This document shows, piece by piece, positions 1 through 8,676 of a DNA stretch of 64,000 nucleotides (position 1 is its first letter; each line of letters opens with the position of its first letter). Source of the stretch: Arthrobacter sp. SLBN-112 (GTDB taxonomy: Bacteria > Actinomycetota > Actinomycetes > Actinomycetales > Micrococcaceae); NCBI RefSeq assembly GCF_030944625.1, contig NZ_JAUSXY010000001.1, positions 3,844,001 through 3,908,000 on the forward strand, given 5' to 3'. The position numbers were made by a program, and so were the translations under genes. A model generated the notes under the pieces. That model was given only the letters and a program-made list of their open reading frames with translations. It did no database searches and had not been told where the DNA came from.

Positions 1-205
1 ACGCGATTTCGTCCTGCCGGACGACGTCGCAGGCGTCGCCGAGGCCGTGCTGGCGCATCGGATTATCGTCGACCGGAAGGCCGCCGGCGCGGGGGAAAAC
101 CCGCACAGCGTCCTGCAAAAAATCCTCTCCCGGCTGCCCGTTCCGCAAGCGCCCCCGGGGCAGGCGTCGCGCCCGGCGGCGGCTGCCGGCGGCAGGAACC
201 GCTAG
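1..205 (+). CDS. MoxR-family AAA ATPase, C-terminal fragment
   Basis: The open frame runs in from the left edge and stops at TAG 203-205. The visible residues include DFVLPDDV and VLAHRIIVD, which match the small lid subdomain at the C terminus of MoxR AAA+ ATPases, followed by an Ala/Pro-rich tail. MoxR proteins are chaperone-like ATPases encoded beside DUF58 and transglutaminase-like proteins, and exactly those two genes follow, the first only 9 nt downstream, so this is the first visible gene of that operon. The Walker motifs lie outside the window. The family call rests on about 67 residues plus strong gene context. Confidence 0.8.
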   Translation, partial: RDFVLPDDVAGVAEAVLAHRIIVDRKAAGAGENPHSVLQKILSRLPVPQAPPGQASRPAAAAGGRNR

Positions 206-214
206 GGGCGGACC

Positions 215-1678
215 ATGGCGCTCCTGGACAAGCTTCCCCGGCACCTGTTCACCAGGCGCGGCTGGGGCATGCTCGCCGCGGGGGCGTTCGCCCTGGCCGC
301 TGCGCAGGTCATGGGGCGCCGGGACCTGTTGACCCTGGCACTGCTGCTGCTGGTGCTGCCGCTGGTGTCCCTGGCCGGGATCCGGCTGGTGAAACCGAAG
401 TTCCGGGTGTACCGGGAATTCAATCCCTCGACCGTGGAAACGTCCGCCCCGGCCATCGTCCATCTTGCGGTGGGCAGGACGGGCCCGGGGACGGGCCACG
501 TAACCATGGAGGAGCGGCTGCCCCCGCAATTTGGCCAGGCTCCGGCATTCCGGTTTCCTTCCCGTTCCGCTGCGGGCGGCACCAGCCGCTACGAGTACCA
601 CCTGACGTCGGGCTACCGCGGCCTGTTCCGGATCGGGCCGGTCACGGCGGAGTTCACCGACCCGTTCGGTCTATCGCTGCACCGCCAGGCCATCGACGAC
701 GGCGATGTCCTCACCGTGACGCCGGCCGCCGTCGCGCTGCCTGCCACGGTGCTGGACGGAGCGCGCGGCAACGACGGCGTCACTACCACCCGCATCCGCG
801 CCAATCCGAGCGATGACGACGTCATGACCCGCGAATACCGGCACGGCGACCCTATGCGCCGGGTCCACTGGGCCGCCACGGCGAGGCACGGGGCCCTGAT
901 GGTCCGCCAGGAGGAATCAGTCACCACGCCGGAAGCCACCATCATCCTGGACCATCGCTCGGGTGCGTTTGGCGGCGCGACCGGGACGACGATGCCCGGG
1001 CTTCCCGGTCGAAACGGCCATGGGCTGGCCACCAGCGACACCTTTGAGTGGTCGGTCGTCGCCGCCATGTCCGTCAGCGCCCACCTGGCGGAACGCAATT
1101 ACAGCCTCCGCATCCTCGATGCCGGCGGTAATCCGGCCTTCCTGCATTCGCCCTCTTCCCCGGAACCTGCGGCTGAAGAGTTCAGTGGCACCTACGGCCT
1201 GCAGTCCATTGCCGAAAGCCTGGCCGCGATCCATCTGTCCGGGCCATCCCACCTGCGGCGGGACGGTGGGGTCCCGGACTTCCCGGGCAGGAACAGGAGG
1301 CACCGGGCTGTCAGCGGAACCAAGGCTCCGGGCGCGGACCAGGAACCGCCGGCCTTTGACGACCACCTGATGGACAAGCTGAGCGCGCACCGGATGCGCG
1401 GACCGTTGATCGCCGTGCTGGGAAGGATCAGTGCCGAGGAGGCGACGGCGTTGGCACCCGCGGCCGCGTACGGCACCAACGCCTTCGCCCTCCTTGCCGT
1501 GGACAAGCCGGCTGACTTCCACGGCGTGCTGGACGTACTGCGGCAGCGCGGCTGGCGTGCTGCCGCCGTGACGCCGCATGCCCGGCTCACGGCAGCATGG
1601 GGGCAGTTCGACGAGGACCCGGCCCTGCCCGTGGCACCCGCGTCCGAGGTCCGCCGCGGAGCAGGAGTGGCCAAATGA
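215..1678 (+). CDS. DUF58 domain-containing membrane protein
   Basis: The protein has 487 residues. Two hydrophobic segments lie near residues 15-50, followed by a beta-rich region and the DUF58 signature around residues 205-230 (HGDPMRRVHW followed by ARHGALMVRQEE). DUF58 is a von Willebrand factor A-like domain found beside MoxR ATPases; the biochemical role is not established. It sits 9 nt after the MoxR stop and its TGA overlaps the ATG of the transglutaminase gene, so the three genes are probably translationally coupled. A GGGGCGG stretch lies just before the ATG. The C-terminal third is Pro/Gly/Arg-rich and variable. The family call is firm and the function is unknown. Confidence 0.9.
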   Translation: MALLDKLPRHLFTRRGWGMLAAGAFALAAAQVMGRRDLLTLALLLLVLPLVSLAGIRLVKPKFRVYREFNPSTVETSAPAIVHLAVGRTGPGTGHVTMEERLPPQFGQAPAFRFPSRSAAGGTSRYEYHLTSGYRGLFRIGPVTAEFTDPFGLSLHRQAIDDGDVLTVTPAAVALPATVLDGARGNDGVTTTRIRANPSDDDVMTREYRHGDPMRRVHWAATARHGALMVRQEESVTTPEATIILDHRSGAFGGATGTTMPGLPGRNGHGLATSDTFEWSVVAAMSVSAHLAERNYSLRILDAGGNPAFLHSPSSPEPAAEEFSGTYGLQSIAESLAAIHLSGPSHLRRDGGVPDFPGRNRRHRAVSGTKAPGADQEPPAFDDHLMDKLSAHRMRGPLIAVLGRISAEEATALAPAAAYGTNAFALLAVDKPADFHGVLDVLRQRGWRAAAVTPHARLTAAWGQFDEDPALPVAPASEVRRGAGVAK

Positions 1679-4218
1679 CTATGGCACCGGCCCGGCCTGC
1701 GGACAGCGGACATGAAGCCCACAACAATCCGGCACCGCCTGCGGGCCGTGCGAGGGCCGGTGCTTATCCATGGGCGATGGCGGTGGCGATTTCGGTGGCT
1801 GTCTGCGGGGCGGCCCTGTCGCTGAACGGCGTCCTCCGGGGCTGGAACTGGTTCTGGCCCGCCCTGACCACCGTACTGGCGGTCAGTTTGACCCTGGCAG
1901 CCATGCGTTCTGTCCGCGCCGGGCCCCTCCTGGTCGCGGCAGGCGGATTTATCTCCCTGGCTGCCGTCCTCACGCTGACGTTCTTCCGCAGTTCAAGTTT
2001 CCTCTGGGTTTTTCCAACCGGCGCCACCTTTCCCGACCTGGACCGGCTGATGCGGCGGGCCGGCGAGACCGTCCTGTCGGAGACGGCGCCGGTGGCTCCG
2101 AACGCTGGAATCGTGATGGTGGTCTGCGCCGTGCTTGGCCTGGCCGTCATCCTGGTGGATGCCCTCGCAGTGCCCCTCGGCATGCCGGCCGCCTCCGGGA
2201 CGGGCCTGCTGGCGTTGCTGGTGGTTCCGGCCATGATCAAGCCCCAGAGCGTGGGCGCATGGAGCTTCGCTGCCACCGCAGCCGGCTACCTGTTGATCCT
2301 GGCCTGCAGCCAGGGGTTTGCCCCGGACGGACGGATACAGCCCGGCGCGCCCCGCAGCCCCGGCCTGGCCAGGCGCGCAGCGCTGACCGGGGCCGTGGCC
2401 CTGGTGGCCACCTTGCTGCTGCCACTTGCCATTCCCGGCTTCGACCAGGGCACCTTCCCGCAAGGGTCAAGGCTCAATCCGTGGGGCGGCACCGCCGGCC
2501 TGAACCCGATGATCACGCTGGGAAGCAGCCTCCGTGCACCGGACGGGAGCGGGAGGATCACCTACGCCACGAATTCGGCCACCCCCCTCTACCTGCGTTC
2601 GGTCACCGTCGACAACTTCGACGGCGACTCCTGGGGCCCGGATGACCGCACCGCGTCCCGGGTCCCGCTGGACGGCCGGATCGACCCCGGTTACGCAGTC
2701 CTCGCGGACGAGCAGGTGCGCGTGGTCACCGCCGTCGACACCGGATCCTTCACGAGTCCCTACCTGCCGGTCCCCTATGCGCCGGAAACCATCCGGGGCC
2801 TCGGCGGCGAGTGGACGTGGGACCCTGCCACCCTGAGCATCAAAGGTACCGACACCACCACCCGGCGCCAGGAATACGTCGTGACGTCGACGGAGCCAAA
2901 GCTCTCGGCCGCCCTCCTTGCCCAGGCTTCCGGGCCCGTCCGCGGTATCCCTGACGACTTCAGCCGGATTCCGGGCAATGTCCCGGACATCGTCAAAACC
3001 ACCGCCAAGACAGTAGCCGGTGCCGCAGGGACACCGTACCAAAAGGCCATGGCCATCCAGAGGTACCTGCGATCCTCCGAGTTCACGTACTCCCTGCAGT
3101 CCCCGGTACAGGGCGGCTATGACGGAAACGGCCTCTCTGTCCTGGCGGACTTCCTGCAGCAAAAGAGCGGATACTGCATCCACTACGCCTCCGCCATGGC
3201 CGTAATGGCGCGGCTGGAAGGAATTCCCAGCAGGATCGCCGTGGGCTATGCCCCCGGCAGGTTGACCGGGGCGACCATAACGGTGGCCGGGCAAGGTGCG
3301 CTCCCGGAATACGAGGCTGACGCCCGCGACGCCCACGCCTGGCCCGAGCTGTACTTCCAGGGCCTGGGCTGGGTTCCGTTCGAACCTACGCCGTCGCGGG
3401 GCGTGGTCCCGGACTACGCCGTCGACGGACCGGCGCCCGCCGTCCCGGATACCCTGGGCAACAATGACGGCCTCGTCCCGGATGCCGCCCCGGCGCCCTC
3501 CGCCTCCGCCAGCGCCACCGCCCTCCCGGTTCCCGGAGGCACCGGCAGCGGCGAGGGCGATGCCGCCCGCGTGATGCCGTGGCTCCTCAGTGCAGCCGCG
3601 GTGCTGGGCGTGCTGCTCCTGGCGGCCGCACCGCACCTGGCCCGTTCCGCCACCAGGACGCGGCGGCTGAACCCAAGATCGCCGGATCAGGCCGTCCCGC
3701 TGGCGTGGAATGAACTGACGGACCTTGGCACCGATTACGGCCTGCCGGCCGGACCCAGCGAGTCTCCCCGGGCGTATTCGGCCCGGTTCCGGGAAACCCT
3801 GCTGGGCGAACCCGACGGCATGGACCGTGAGGCACACCAGGCCGTGGCATTGCTCACCTCCGCCTTCGAGCACCACAGGTACGGCCGCCCGGACGACGGC
3901 TCCCCGCCGACCCGCGGCCGGGCGCACCCGGCCGCCCAGGACATCAAGGCCGGAGTCGCCGCCCTGGCGGACTCCCTCCGGCAGAACGCCACCCTGCCCC
4001 GCCGCCTGCGGGCGGCCTGGCTTCCTCCGTCGGTCATCCGCAGGTTGGGTCTGCTCGTTGACGTGCCGTTCCGGGCGGCCGGCACGGGCATCCGGAAAGC
4101 CTTCCACGTGGCCGCCCATGCCCGAAACAGCCGTTCCACCGCACAGGACGGAGCACCGGTTGCGGGACGTCCGGGGGCAGCGGCGGACGACGGCGTTCGC
4201 GGGACGGGCGGGCGGTAA
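1675..4218 (+). CDS. Transglutaminase-like membrane protein (TgpA family)
   Basis: The start chosen is the ATG overlapping the DUF58 stop (ATGA), giving 847 residues; a longer reading from 1597 would run through the end of DUF58. About six to seven membrane segments fill the first 230 residues, followed by an extracytoplasmic region with a transglutaminase-like core: Cys501 in KSGYCIHYAS and His554 in DARDAHAWPELY, then GWVPFEPTP. A Pro/Ala/Ser linker, another membrane segment near residue 640 and a cytosolic tail resembling DUF4129 complete it. This is the standard third member of MoxR-DUF58-TgpA operons. The Cys/His pair supports an active cysteine-protease or amidase fold, but the substrate is unknown. 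Confidence 0.9.
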   Translation: MTMAPARPADSGHEAHNNPAPPAGRARAGAYPWAMAVAISVAVCGAALSLNGVLRGWNWFWPALTTVLAVSLTLAAMRSVRAGPLLVAAGGFISLAAVLTLTFFRSSSFLWVFPTGATFPDLDRLMRRAGETVLSETAPVAPNAGIVMVVCAVLGLAVILVDALAVPLGMPAASGTGLLALLVVPAMIKPQSVGAWSFAATAAGYLLILACSQGFAPDGRIQPGAPRSPGLARRAALTGAVALVATLLLPLAIPGFDQGTFPQGSRLNPWGGTAGLNPMITLGSSLRAPDGSGRITYATNSATPLYLRSVTVDNFDGDSWGPDDRTASRVPLDGRIDPGYAVLADEQVRVVTAVDTGSFTSPYLPVPYAPETIRGLGGEWTWDPATLSIKGTDTTTRRQEYVVTSTEPKLSAALLAQASGPVRGIPDDFSRIPGNVPDIVKTTAKTVAGAAGTPYQKAMAIQRYLRSSEFTYSLQSPVQGGYDGNGLSVLADFLQQKSGYCIHYASAMAVMARLEGIPSRIAVGYAPGRLTGATITVAGQGALPEYEADARDAHAWPELYFQGLGWVPFEPTPSRGVVPDYAVDGPAPAVPDTLGNNDGLVPDAAPAPSASASATALPVPGGTGSGEGDAARVMPWLLSAAAVLGVLLLAAAPHLARSATRTRRLNPRSPDQAVPLAWNELTDLGTDYGLPAGPSESPRAYSARFRETLLGEPDGMDREAHQAVALLTSAFEHHRYGRPDDGSPPTRGRAHPAAQDIKAGVAALADSLRQNATLPRRLRAAWLPPSVIRRLGLLVDVPFRAAGTGIRKAFHVAAHARNSRSTAQDGAPVAGRPGAAADDGVRGTGGR

Positions 4219-4226
4219 ACCAAAAA

Positions 4227-4256
4227 GTGCCGGCCGGGAAAAGTCCCGGCCGGCAC
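4227..4256. terminator. Bidirectional hairpin terminator between TgpA-like gene and gabD
   Basis: A perfect 13-bp stem (GTGCCGGCCGGGA paired with TCCCGGCCGGCAC) with loop AAAG sits between two convergent genes. An A-tract precedes it on the + strand, giving a U-run to the transcript of the minus-strand gabD. Confidence 0.85.
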
Positions 4257-4279
4257 GTGTGGAAATGGAACCGCCGGAG

Positions 4280-5779
4280 CTATCCCGCGTAGGGGTCGGC
4301 GATGCCGATGTACTGGGTGTAGAGGTATTCCTCGATGCCTTCGAGGCCGCCTTCGCGGCCCAGTCCGGACTGCTTGACTCCGCCGAACGGTGCAGCGGCG
4401 TTGGAGATGACGCCGGCGTTCAGGCCGAGCATGCCGGTCTCGAGCCGCTCACCCATACGGATGCCTCGGTTGAGGTCCTTGGTGAAGACGTAGGCCACCA
4501 GCCCGTATTCGGTGTTGTTGGCCAGCCTCACCGCTTCGTCCTCGCTGCTGAAGGTGATGATCGGGGCAACGGGGCCGAAGATTTCCTCGGAGAGGATCCG
4601 GGTGCCCTCAGTGACGCCGGAGAGGATGGTGGGCTGGTAGAAGTAGCCCGGCCCTTCCACCGGTGCGCCGCCCAGGACGGCTTTGGCACCGGAGGCGACG
4701 GCATCGGAGACCAGCTCGTGGACCTTGTCCCGGCTCTTGGCATCGATCAGCGGGCCCACCTTGGACTCGGGTTCGGTACCGCGGGCGGTAGTCATGTCCT
4801 TCATTTTCGCAGCGAACTTCTCCGCGAATTCGGTTGCCACGGACTCGTGCACGATGAACCGGTTGGCGGCGGTGCAGGCCTCACCCATGTTCCGCAGCTT
4901 CGCCAGCATGGCACCGGTCACGGCCGCATCCAGGTCGGCGTCCTCGAAGACCACGAACGGGGCGTTCCCGCCCAGTTCCATGGAGGTCCGCAGCACGGTC
5001 TCGGATGCGTCCGAGAGCAGGCGCCGGCCCACTTCGGTGGAGCCGGTGAAGGAGAGCTTGCGCAGCCGGGAGTCCTTGATCAGCGGCCCGGTGGTGGCCC
5101 CGGCCGTCGAGGTCGGGATGACGTTCAGGACACCGGCGGGCAGGCCGGCTTCCTGCATCACGGCGGCGAACAGCTGGGACGTCAGCGGCGTCAGGTTGGC
5201 GGACTTCAGCACCATGGTGCAGCCGGCGGCCACGGCCGGGGCGATCTTGCGGGTGGCCATGGCCAGCGGGAAGTTCCACGGCGTGATCAGCAGGCACGGG
5301 CCCACCGGCTTCTTGGTCACCAGCAGCCGGGACTTGCCGTCCGGGGAGACCGAGTACCGGCCGAAGGCCCGGACGGCTTCCTCGGAGAACCAGCGCAGGA
5401 ACTCAGCGCCGTACGTTACTTCGCCGCGGGCCTCGGCCAGCGGCTTGCCCATTTCCAGGGTCATCAGCAGTGCGAAGTCCTCGGCCCGTTCGGTCACGAG
5501 GTCGAAGGCCCGGCGGAGGATTTCGCCGCGTTCACGGGGCGGCACCTTCGCCCAGGATTCCTGGGCCGCAGCGGCCGCGTCCAGGGCTGCAGCACCATCC
5601 TCGGGGCCGGCGTCGGCGATGCTCAGCAGCACCTTCCCGGTAGCGGGGTCCTCGACGTCGAACGTCTTGCCCGAAGCGGCGTCGCGCCACTCACCGTTGA
5701 TGAGCAGCCCGGTGGGAACGGAGGCCAAAAGCCGGGTTTCGCGCTCGGCGGTAACGGCCGGCTGTGCAGTGACAGTCAC
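4280..5779 (-). CDS. gabD: NAD(P)-dependent succinate-semialdehyde dehydrogenase
   Basis: This 499-residue aldehyde dehydrogenase oxidises succinate semialdehyde to succinate, the last step of the GABA shunt. It shows TPWNFPLAM, the cofactor-loop motif FTGSTEVG, the general base Glu268 in MELGGNAP and the nucleophile Cys302 in GEACTAANR, the canonical positions for the superfamily. The overall pattern (GKPLAEARGEV, YLYTQYIGI at the end) fits the GabD class better than betaine or fatty aldehyde dehydrogenases. The start is GTG with GGGAG five bases upstream. No GABA transaminase or permease gene is adjacent, so substrate is inferred from family resemblance alone. Confidence 0.85.
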   Translation of the reverse strand: MTVTAQPAVTAERETRLLASVPTGLLINGEWRDAASGKTFDVEDPATGKVLLSIADAGPEDGAAALDAAAAAQESWAKVPPRERGEILRRAFDLVTERAEDFALLMTLEMGKPLAEARGEVTYGAEFLRWFSEEAVRAFGRYSVSPDGKSRLLVTKKPVGPCLLITPWNFPLAMATRKIAPAVAAGCTMVLKSANLTPLTSQLFAAVMQEAGLPAGVLNVIPTSTAGATTGPLIKDSRLRKLSFTGSTEVGRRLLSDASETVLRTSMELGGNAPFVVFEDADLDAAVTGAMLAKLRNMGEACTAANRFIVHESVATEFAEKFAAKMKDMTTARGTEPESKVGPLIDAKSRDKVHELVSDAVASGAKAVLGGAPVEGPGYFYQPTILSGVTEGTRILSEEIFGPVAPIITFSSEDEAVRLANNTEYGLVAYVFTKDLNRGIRMGERLETGMLGLNAGVISNAAAPFGGVKQSGLGREGGLEGIEEYLYTQYIGIADPYAG

Positions 5780-5963
5780 GATGACTCCCTCGTCAGTAGG
5801 GTTTCTGGCAGCCCTGCGCCGCGGCCGGAGTGACCGGGATCATTGGGCTGATTAACAGCCAGACTACTGCGGGCCCCTCCCCCGGTCTACGCCGTTGCGC
5901 ACTGCCAAATCGGCCCGGTACTGTGCACCTGCACAGATGCAGAAGCGCTCCGGGGAGCGGTCG

Positions 5964-6839
5964 TCAGCGGGCGGCGAGGACTGCCGAGTAGAGCTCGCGC
6001 TTGCTGACCCGGACGTCCTCGGCAACCGCGGCCACGGCCTCCTTCAGCCGGATGCCCTGGGCCACCAGCTCGTTGACGGCAGCGACGTGGTCCTCCGGCT
6101 TCCCGGCCGCCTGTTCCGGAGCCCCGCCCAGGACCACCGCGATCTCGCCGCGGACCTCGTTACCTTCCGCCCACTGGAGGAGTTCGCCGATGGTTCCGCG
6201 GATCACTTCCTCGTACGTTTTGGTCAGTTCACGGCACACCGCGATGGGCCGGTCCGGACCGAACCGCTCCCGCAGCGCCCGGAGCATGGCTTCCAGCCGG
6301 TGCGGGGCCTCGAAGAACACCATGGTGCGGCGCTCCGCGGAGAGGTCAGCCAGTCGCGACGCCCGTTCGCCTGCCTTGCGGGGAAGGAACCCTTCAAAGC
6401 AGAACCTGTCTGTGGGCAGGCCGGACAGCGCCAGGGCAGTGAGCACCGCGGAGGGACCCGGAACCGCAGTGACGGGAAGTCCGGCCGCGATGGCGCCCTC
6501 CACCAGCCGGAAGCCGGGGTCTGAGACCGCCGGCATGCCCGCGTCGGTCACCATGACCAGCGTGCTGCCCGCCCGCACCTGGTCAAGGAGCTCGGCCGTC
6601 CTGGTTGCCTCATTGTGCTCGTGGTAGCTGATAACCCGGCCGGACACTTCCACCCCCAGGCTCTGGACCAGGCGGTGCAGGCGGCGGGTGTCCTCTGCCG
6701 CCACGATGTCGGCGGTGCCCAGCAGTTCCACGAGGCGCGCGGAGGCATCACCGGTATTCCCGATCGGGGTGGCGGCAAGGACAATCCGTCCCGTCGTCGA
6801 CGGGCCTGGATCAGGAAGGGTGCTGGGGTTCGGGTCCAC
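5964..6839 (-). CDS. rsmI: 16S rRNA (cytidine-1402-2'-O)-methyltransferase RsmI
   Basis: This 291-residue enzyme methylates the ribose of C1402 in the 30S decoding centre using S-adenosylmethionine. It has the tetrapyrrole-methylase fold motifs of RsmI: LAATPIGNTGDASAR, AAEDTR, YHEHN, VTDAGMPAVSDPG, VPGPSAV and FEGFLPRK. The GTG start has no Shine-Dalgarno, but a TAGGCT box at 6846-6851 lies 6 nt upstream, which fits a leaderless transcript. It is divergent from the O-mannosyltransferase gene, the two start codons being only 54 nt apart, so the promoters share a very short intergenic region. Confidence 0.95.
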   Translation of the reverse strand: MDPNPSTLPDPGPSTTGRIVLAATPIGNTGDASARLVELLGTADIVAAEDTRRLHRLVQSLGVEVSGRVISYHEHNEATRTAELLDQVRAGSTLVMVTDAGMPAVSDPGFRLVEGAIAAGLPVTAVPGPSAVLTALALSGLPTDRFCFEGFLPRKAGERASRLADLSAERRTMVFFEAPHRLEAMLRALRERFGPDRPIAVCRELTKTYEEVIRGTIGELLQWAEGNEVRGEIAVVLGGAPEQAAGKPEDHVAAVNELVAQGIRLKEAVAAVAEDVRVSKRELYSAVLAAR

Positions 6840-6845
6840 CCACCC

Positions 6846-6886
6846 AGCCTACTGCTGCCGGGTCTTCCAGCCGCAAAAGGTAGCAT
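6846..6886. promoter_or_regulatory. Divergent leaderless promoters for rsmI and pmt
   Basis: TAGGCT reads on the minus strand at 6846-6851, 6 nt from the rsmI GTG, and TAGCAT reads on the plus strand at 6881-6886, 7 nt from the pmt GTG. Both spacings place the expected transcription start at or beside the start codon. The two -10 boxes are only 29 bp apart. Confidence 0.6.
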
Positions 6887-6893
6887 GGGGCTC

Positions 6894-8609
6894 GTGACGC
6901 AGACCTCGACGCGGCCGGCCGGCGCCGGTGAACCCACCCGGCCGCCGTCCCCGGCCGGAGCTGCGGCAACAGCCGTGGAGGGCAAGGAGCAGGCCCATCG
7001 ATGGATCAGCCGGCCGGACGAGGCGTTTACCGTCCCGGCCCTGACGGCACGGCTTCTGGGCGCGCACTCGTCCTGGCGGGACTACCCGGCGTCGCTGCGC
7101 CTGTGGTTCGTCCTGGTCCCTGTCCTGACGGCGCTCATCGGCGGTGTCCTCCGGTTCGTCCACCTCGAGGTGCCGCACAAGCTGGTGTTCGACGAGACGT
7201 ACTACGTCAAGGATGCGTACTCCTACCTGATCAGCGGTTACGAGCGGAGCTGGCCGGACAAGGCCAACGACTCGTTCAACACCGGCAACCCCGATGTCTT
7301 GTTGAACACCCCGGAGTACGTCGTCCATCCGCCGGTGGGCAAATGGATGATCGCGGCAGGCATGTGGCTCTTCGGGCCGGACAATCCGTTCGGCTGGCGC
7401 TTCGCAGCGGCGCTGACGGGGACCCTCACGGTGCTGCTGGTGTCGCTGATCGCCTTGAAACTGTTCCGTTCCCTTCCGTTGGCGGGCGCCGCGGGGCTGC
7501 TCCTCGCCGTCGACGGCCACCACCTGGTGATGTCCCGCACATCGCTCCTGGACATCTTCCTGACGTTCTGGATCCTCGCCGCGTTCGGCGCCCTGCTCAT
7601 GGACCGGGACGACGGGCGCCGTCGGCTGGCAGCGCGGCTGGCGCGGACTGCCGCCGCGAACGGCGGACAACCGCCGGGCGGGGCCCTGCTGGCCGGGCCC
7701 TGGCTTGGGGTCCGTTGGTGGCGGGTCGCCGCCGGGATCTGCCTGGGCCTGGCAGTGGGCACCAAGTGGTCAGGCCTCTTCTTCCTCGCCGGGTTCGGTA
7801 TCCTCACGGTGCTCTGGGACCTCAACGCGCGCCGGGTAGCGGGCATCCGGGGCTGGATCAGCGGCGGTGTCATCCGTGACGGCATCCCCGCCTTCGGCGC
7901 GTTGGTACCCGTGGCAGGCATCGTTTACTCGGCCACGTGGACTGGCTGGTTCCTCTCGGACAACGCCTACTTCCGCCACTGGGCCGAGAGCAATCCCTCC
8001 ACCGAGTGGGGTTGGCTCCCCGATTCCGTCCGGTCCCTCATCCACTACCACCTGGAAGCCTACAAGTTCCACCAGGGCCTGAGCTCCGAGCACCCGTACC
8101 AGGCAAGCCCCTGGAGCTGGCTGGTGATGGGACGGCCGACGTCGTTCTTCTATGAGTCCCCTCCGCAGGGCACCCCCGGCTGCGACGTGGAAAAGTGCAC
8201 CTCCGCCATCTTGTCCGTTGGAAACCCCCTGATCTGGTGGGCGGCCGCCATCTCCCTGGTGGTCCTGCTGTTCTGGTGGGCGGGCCGCCGGGACTGGCGC
8301 GCGGGCGCGGTGCTGGCGGGCGTGGCGGCGGGATACCTGCCGTGGTTCATGTACCCCGAGCGCACCATGTTCTACTTCTACGCGGTGTCCTTTGAGCCCT
8401 TCCTGATCCTTGCCCTGGTGTATTGCCTGGGCCTGGTCCTGGGCCGCGCCACCGACCCGCCCTGGCGGCTCCGCTCCGGCCTGTACCTGGTGGCGCTGTA
8501 CCTTGCCGCCGTCGTCCTGCTTTCGGCGTTCTTCTACCCGATCTGGACCGCCGAAGTCATCCCCTATGTCGACTGGAAAGTCCGGATGTGGATGCCGTCC
8601 TGGATCTAG
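6894..8609 (+). CDS. pmt: Polyprenol-phosphate-mannose protein O-mannosyltransferase
   Basis: This PMT/GT39 membrane glycosyltransferase (about 571 residues) transfers mannose from polyprenyl-phosphate-mannose to Ser/Thr of exported proteins. The first extracytoplasmic loop carries FDETYYVKDAYSY, with the catalytic Asp-Glu pair, and VVHPPVGKW; multiple membrane segments follow. The C terminus ends with VPYVDWK-like sequence (VIPYVDWKVRMWMPSWI), typical of actinobacterial PMTs. The GTG at 6894 is preferred over the ATG at 6885 because the ATG lies inside a TAGCAT -10 box (6881-6886), which puts GTG 7 nt downstream as a leaderless start. The neighbour rsmI is divergent, an arrangement common in actinobacteria. 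Confidence 0.92.
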   Translation: MTQTSTRPAGAGEPTRPPSPAGAAATAVEGKEQAHRWISRPDEAFTVPALTARLLGAHSSWRDYPASLRLWFVLVPVLTALIGGVLRFVHLEVPHKLVFDETYYVKDAYSYLISGYERSWPDKANDSFNTGNPDVLLNTPEYVVHPPVGKWMIAAGMWLFGPDNPFGWRFAAALTGTLTVLLVSLIALKLFRSLPLAGAAGLLLAVDGHHLVMSRTSLLDIFLTFWILAAFGALLMDRDDGRRRLAARLARTAAANGGQPPGGALLAGPWLGVRWWRVAAGICLGLAVGTKWSGLFFLAGFGILTVLWDLNARRVAGIRGWISGGVIRDGIPAFGALVPVAGIVYSATWTGWFLSDNAYFRHWAESNPSTEWGWLPDSVRSLIHYHLEAYKFHQGLSSEHPYQASPWSWLVMGRPTSFFYESPPQGTPGCDVEKCTSAILSVGNPLIWWAAAISLVVLLFWWAGRRDWRAGAVLAGVAAGYLPWFMYPERTMFYFYAVSFEPFLILALVYCLGLVLGRATDPPWRLRSGLYLVALYLAAVVLLSAFFYPIWTAEVIPYVDWKVRMWMPSWI

Positions 8610-8676
8610 GGCAGGATGGCAACAGAGACCTGTTGGAGACGCCGCCGCGGCGTAGCAGCGGAAACGGAGACCTGCT

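Noticed and set aside
2467..4119. Open frame of 550 codons antisense to the transglutaminase gene
   Set aside because: No motif or ribosome site; the + strand gene has a firm Cys/His active site.
3725..5833. Long open frame of about 700 codons on the + strand across gabD
   Set aside because: It is the antisense shadow of gabD and the end of the transglutaminase gene; it shows no family motif, as expected in GC-rich DNA.
6885..6887. ATG as pmt start
   Set aside because: It lies inside the likely -10 box TAGCAT; GTG 6894 fits the leaderless spacing.
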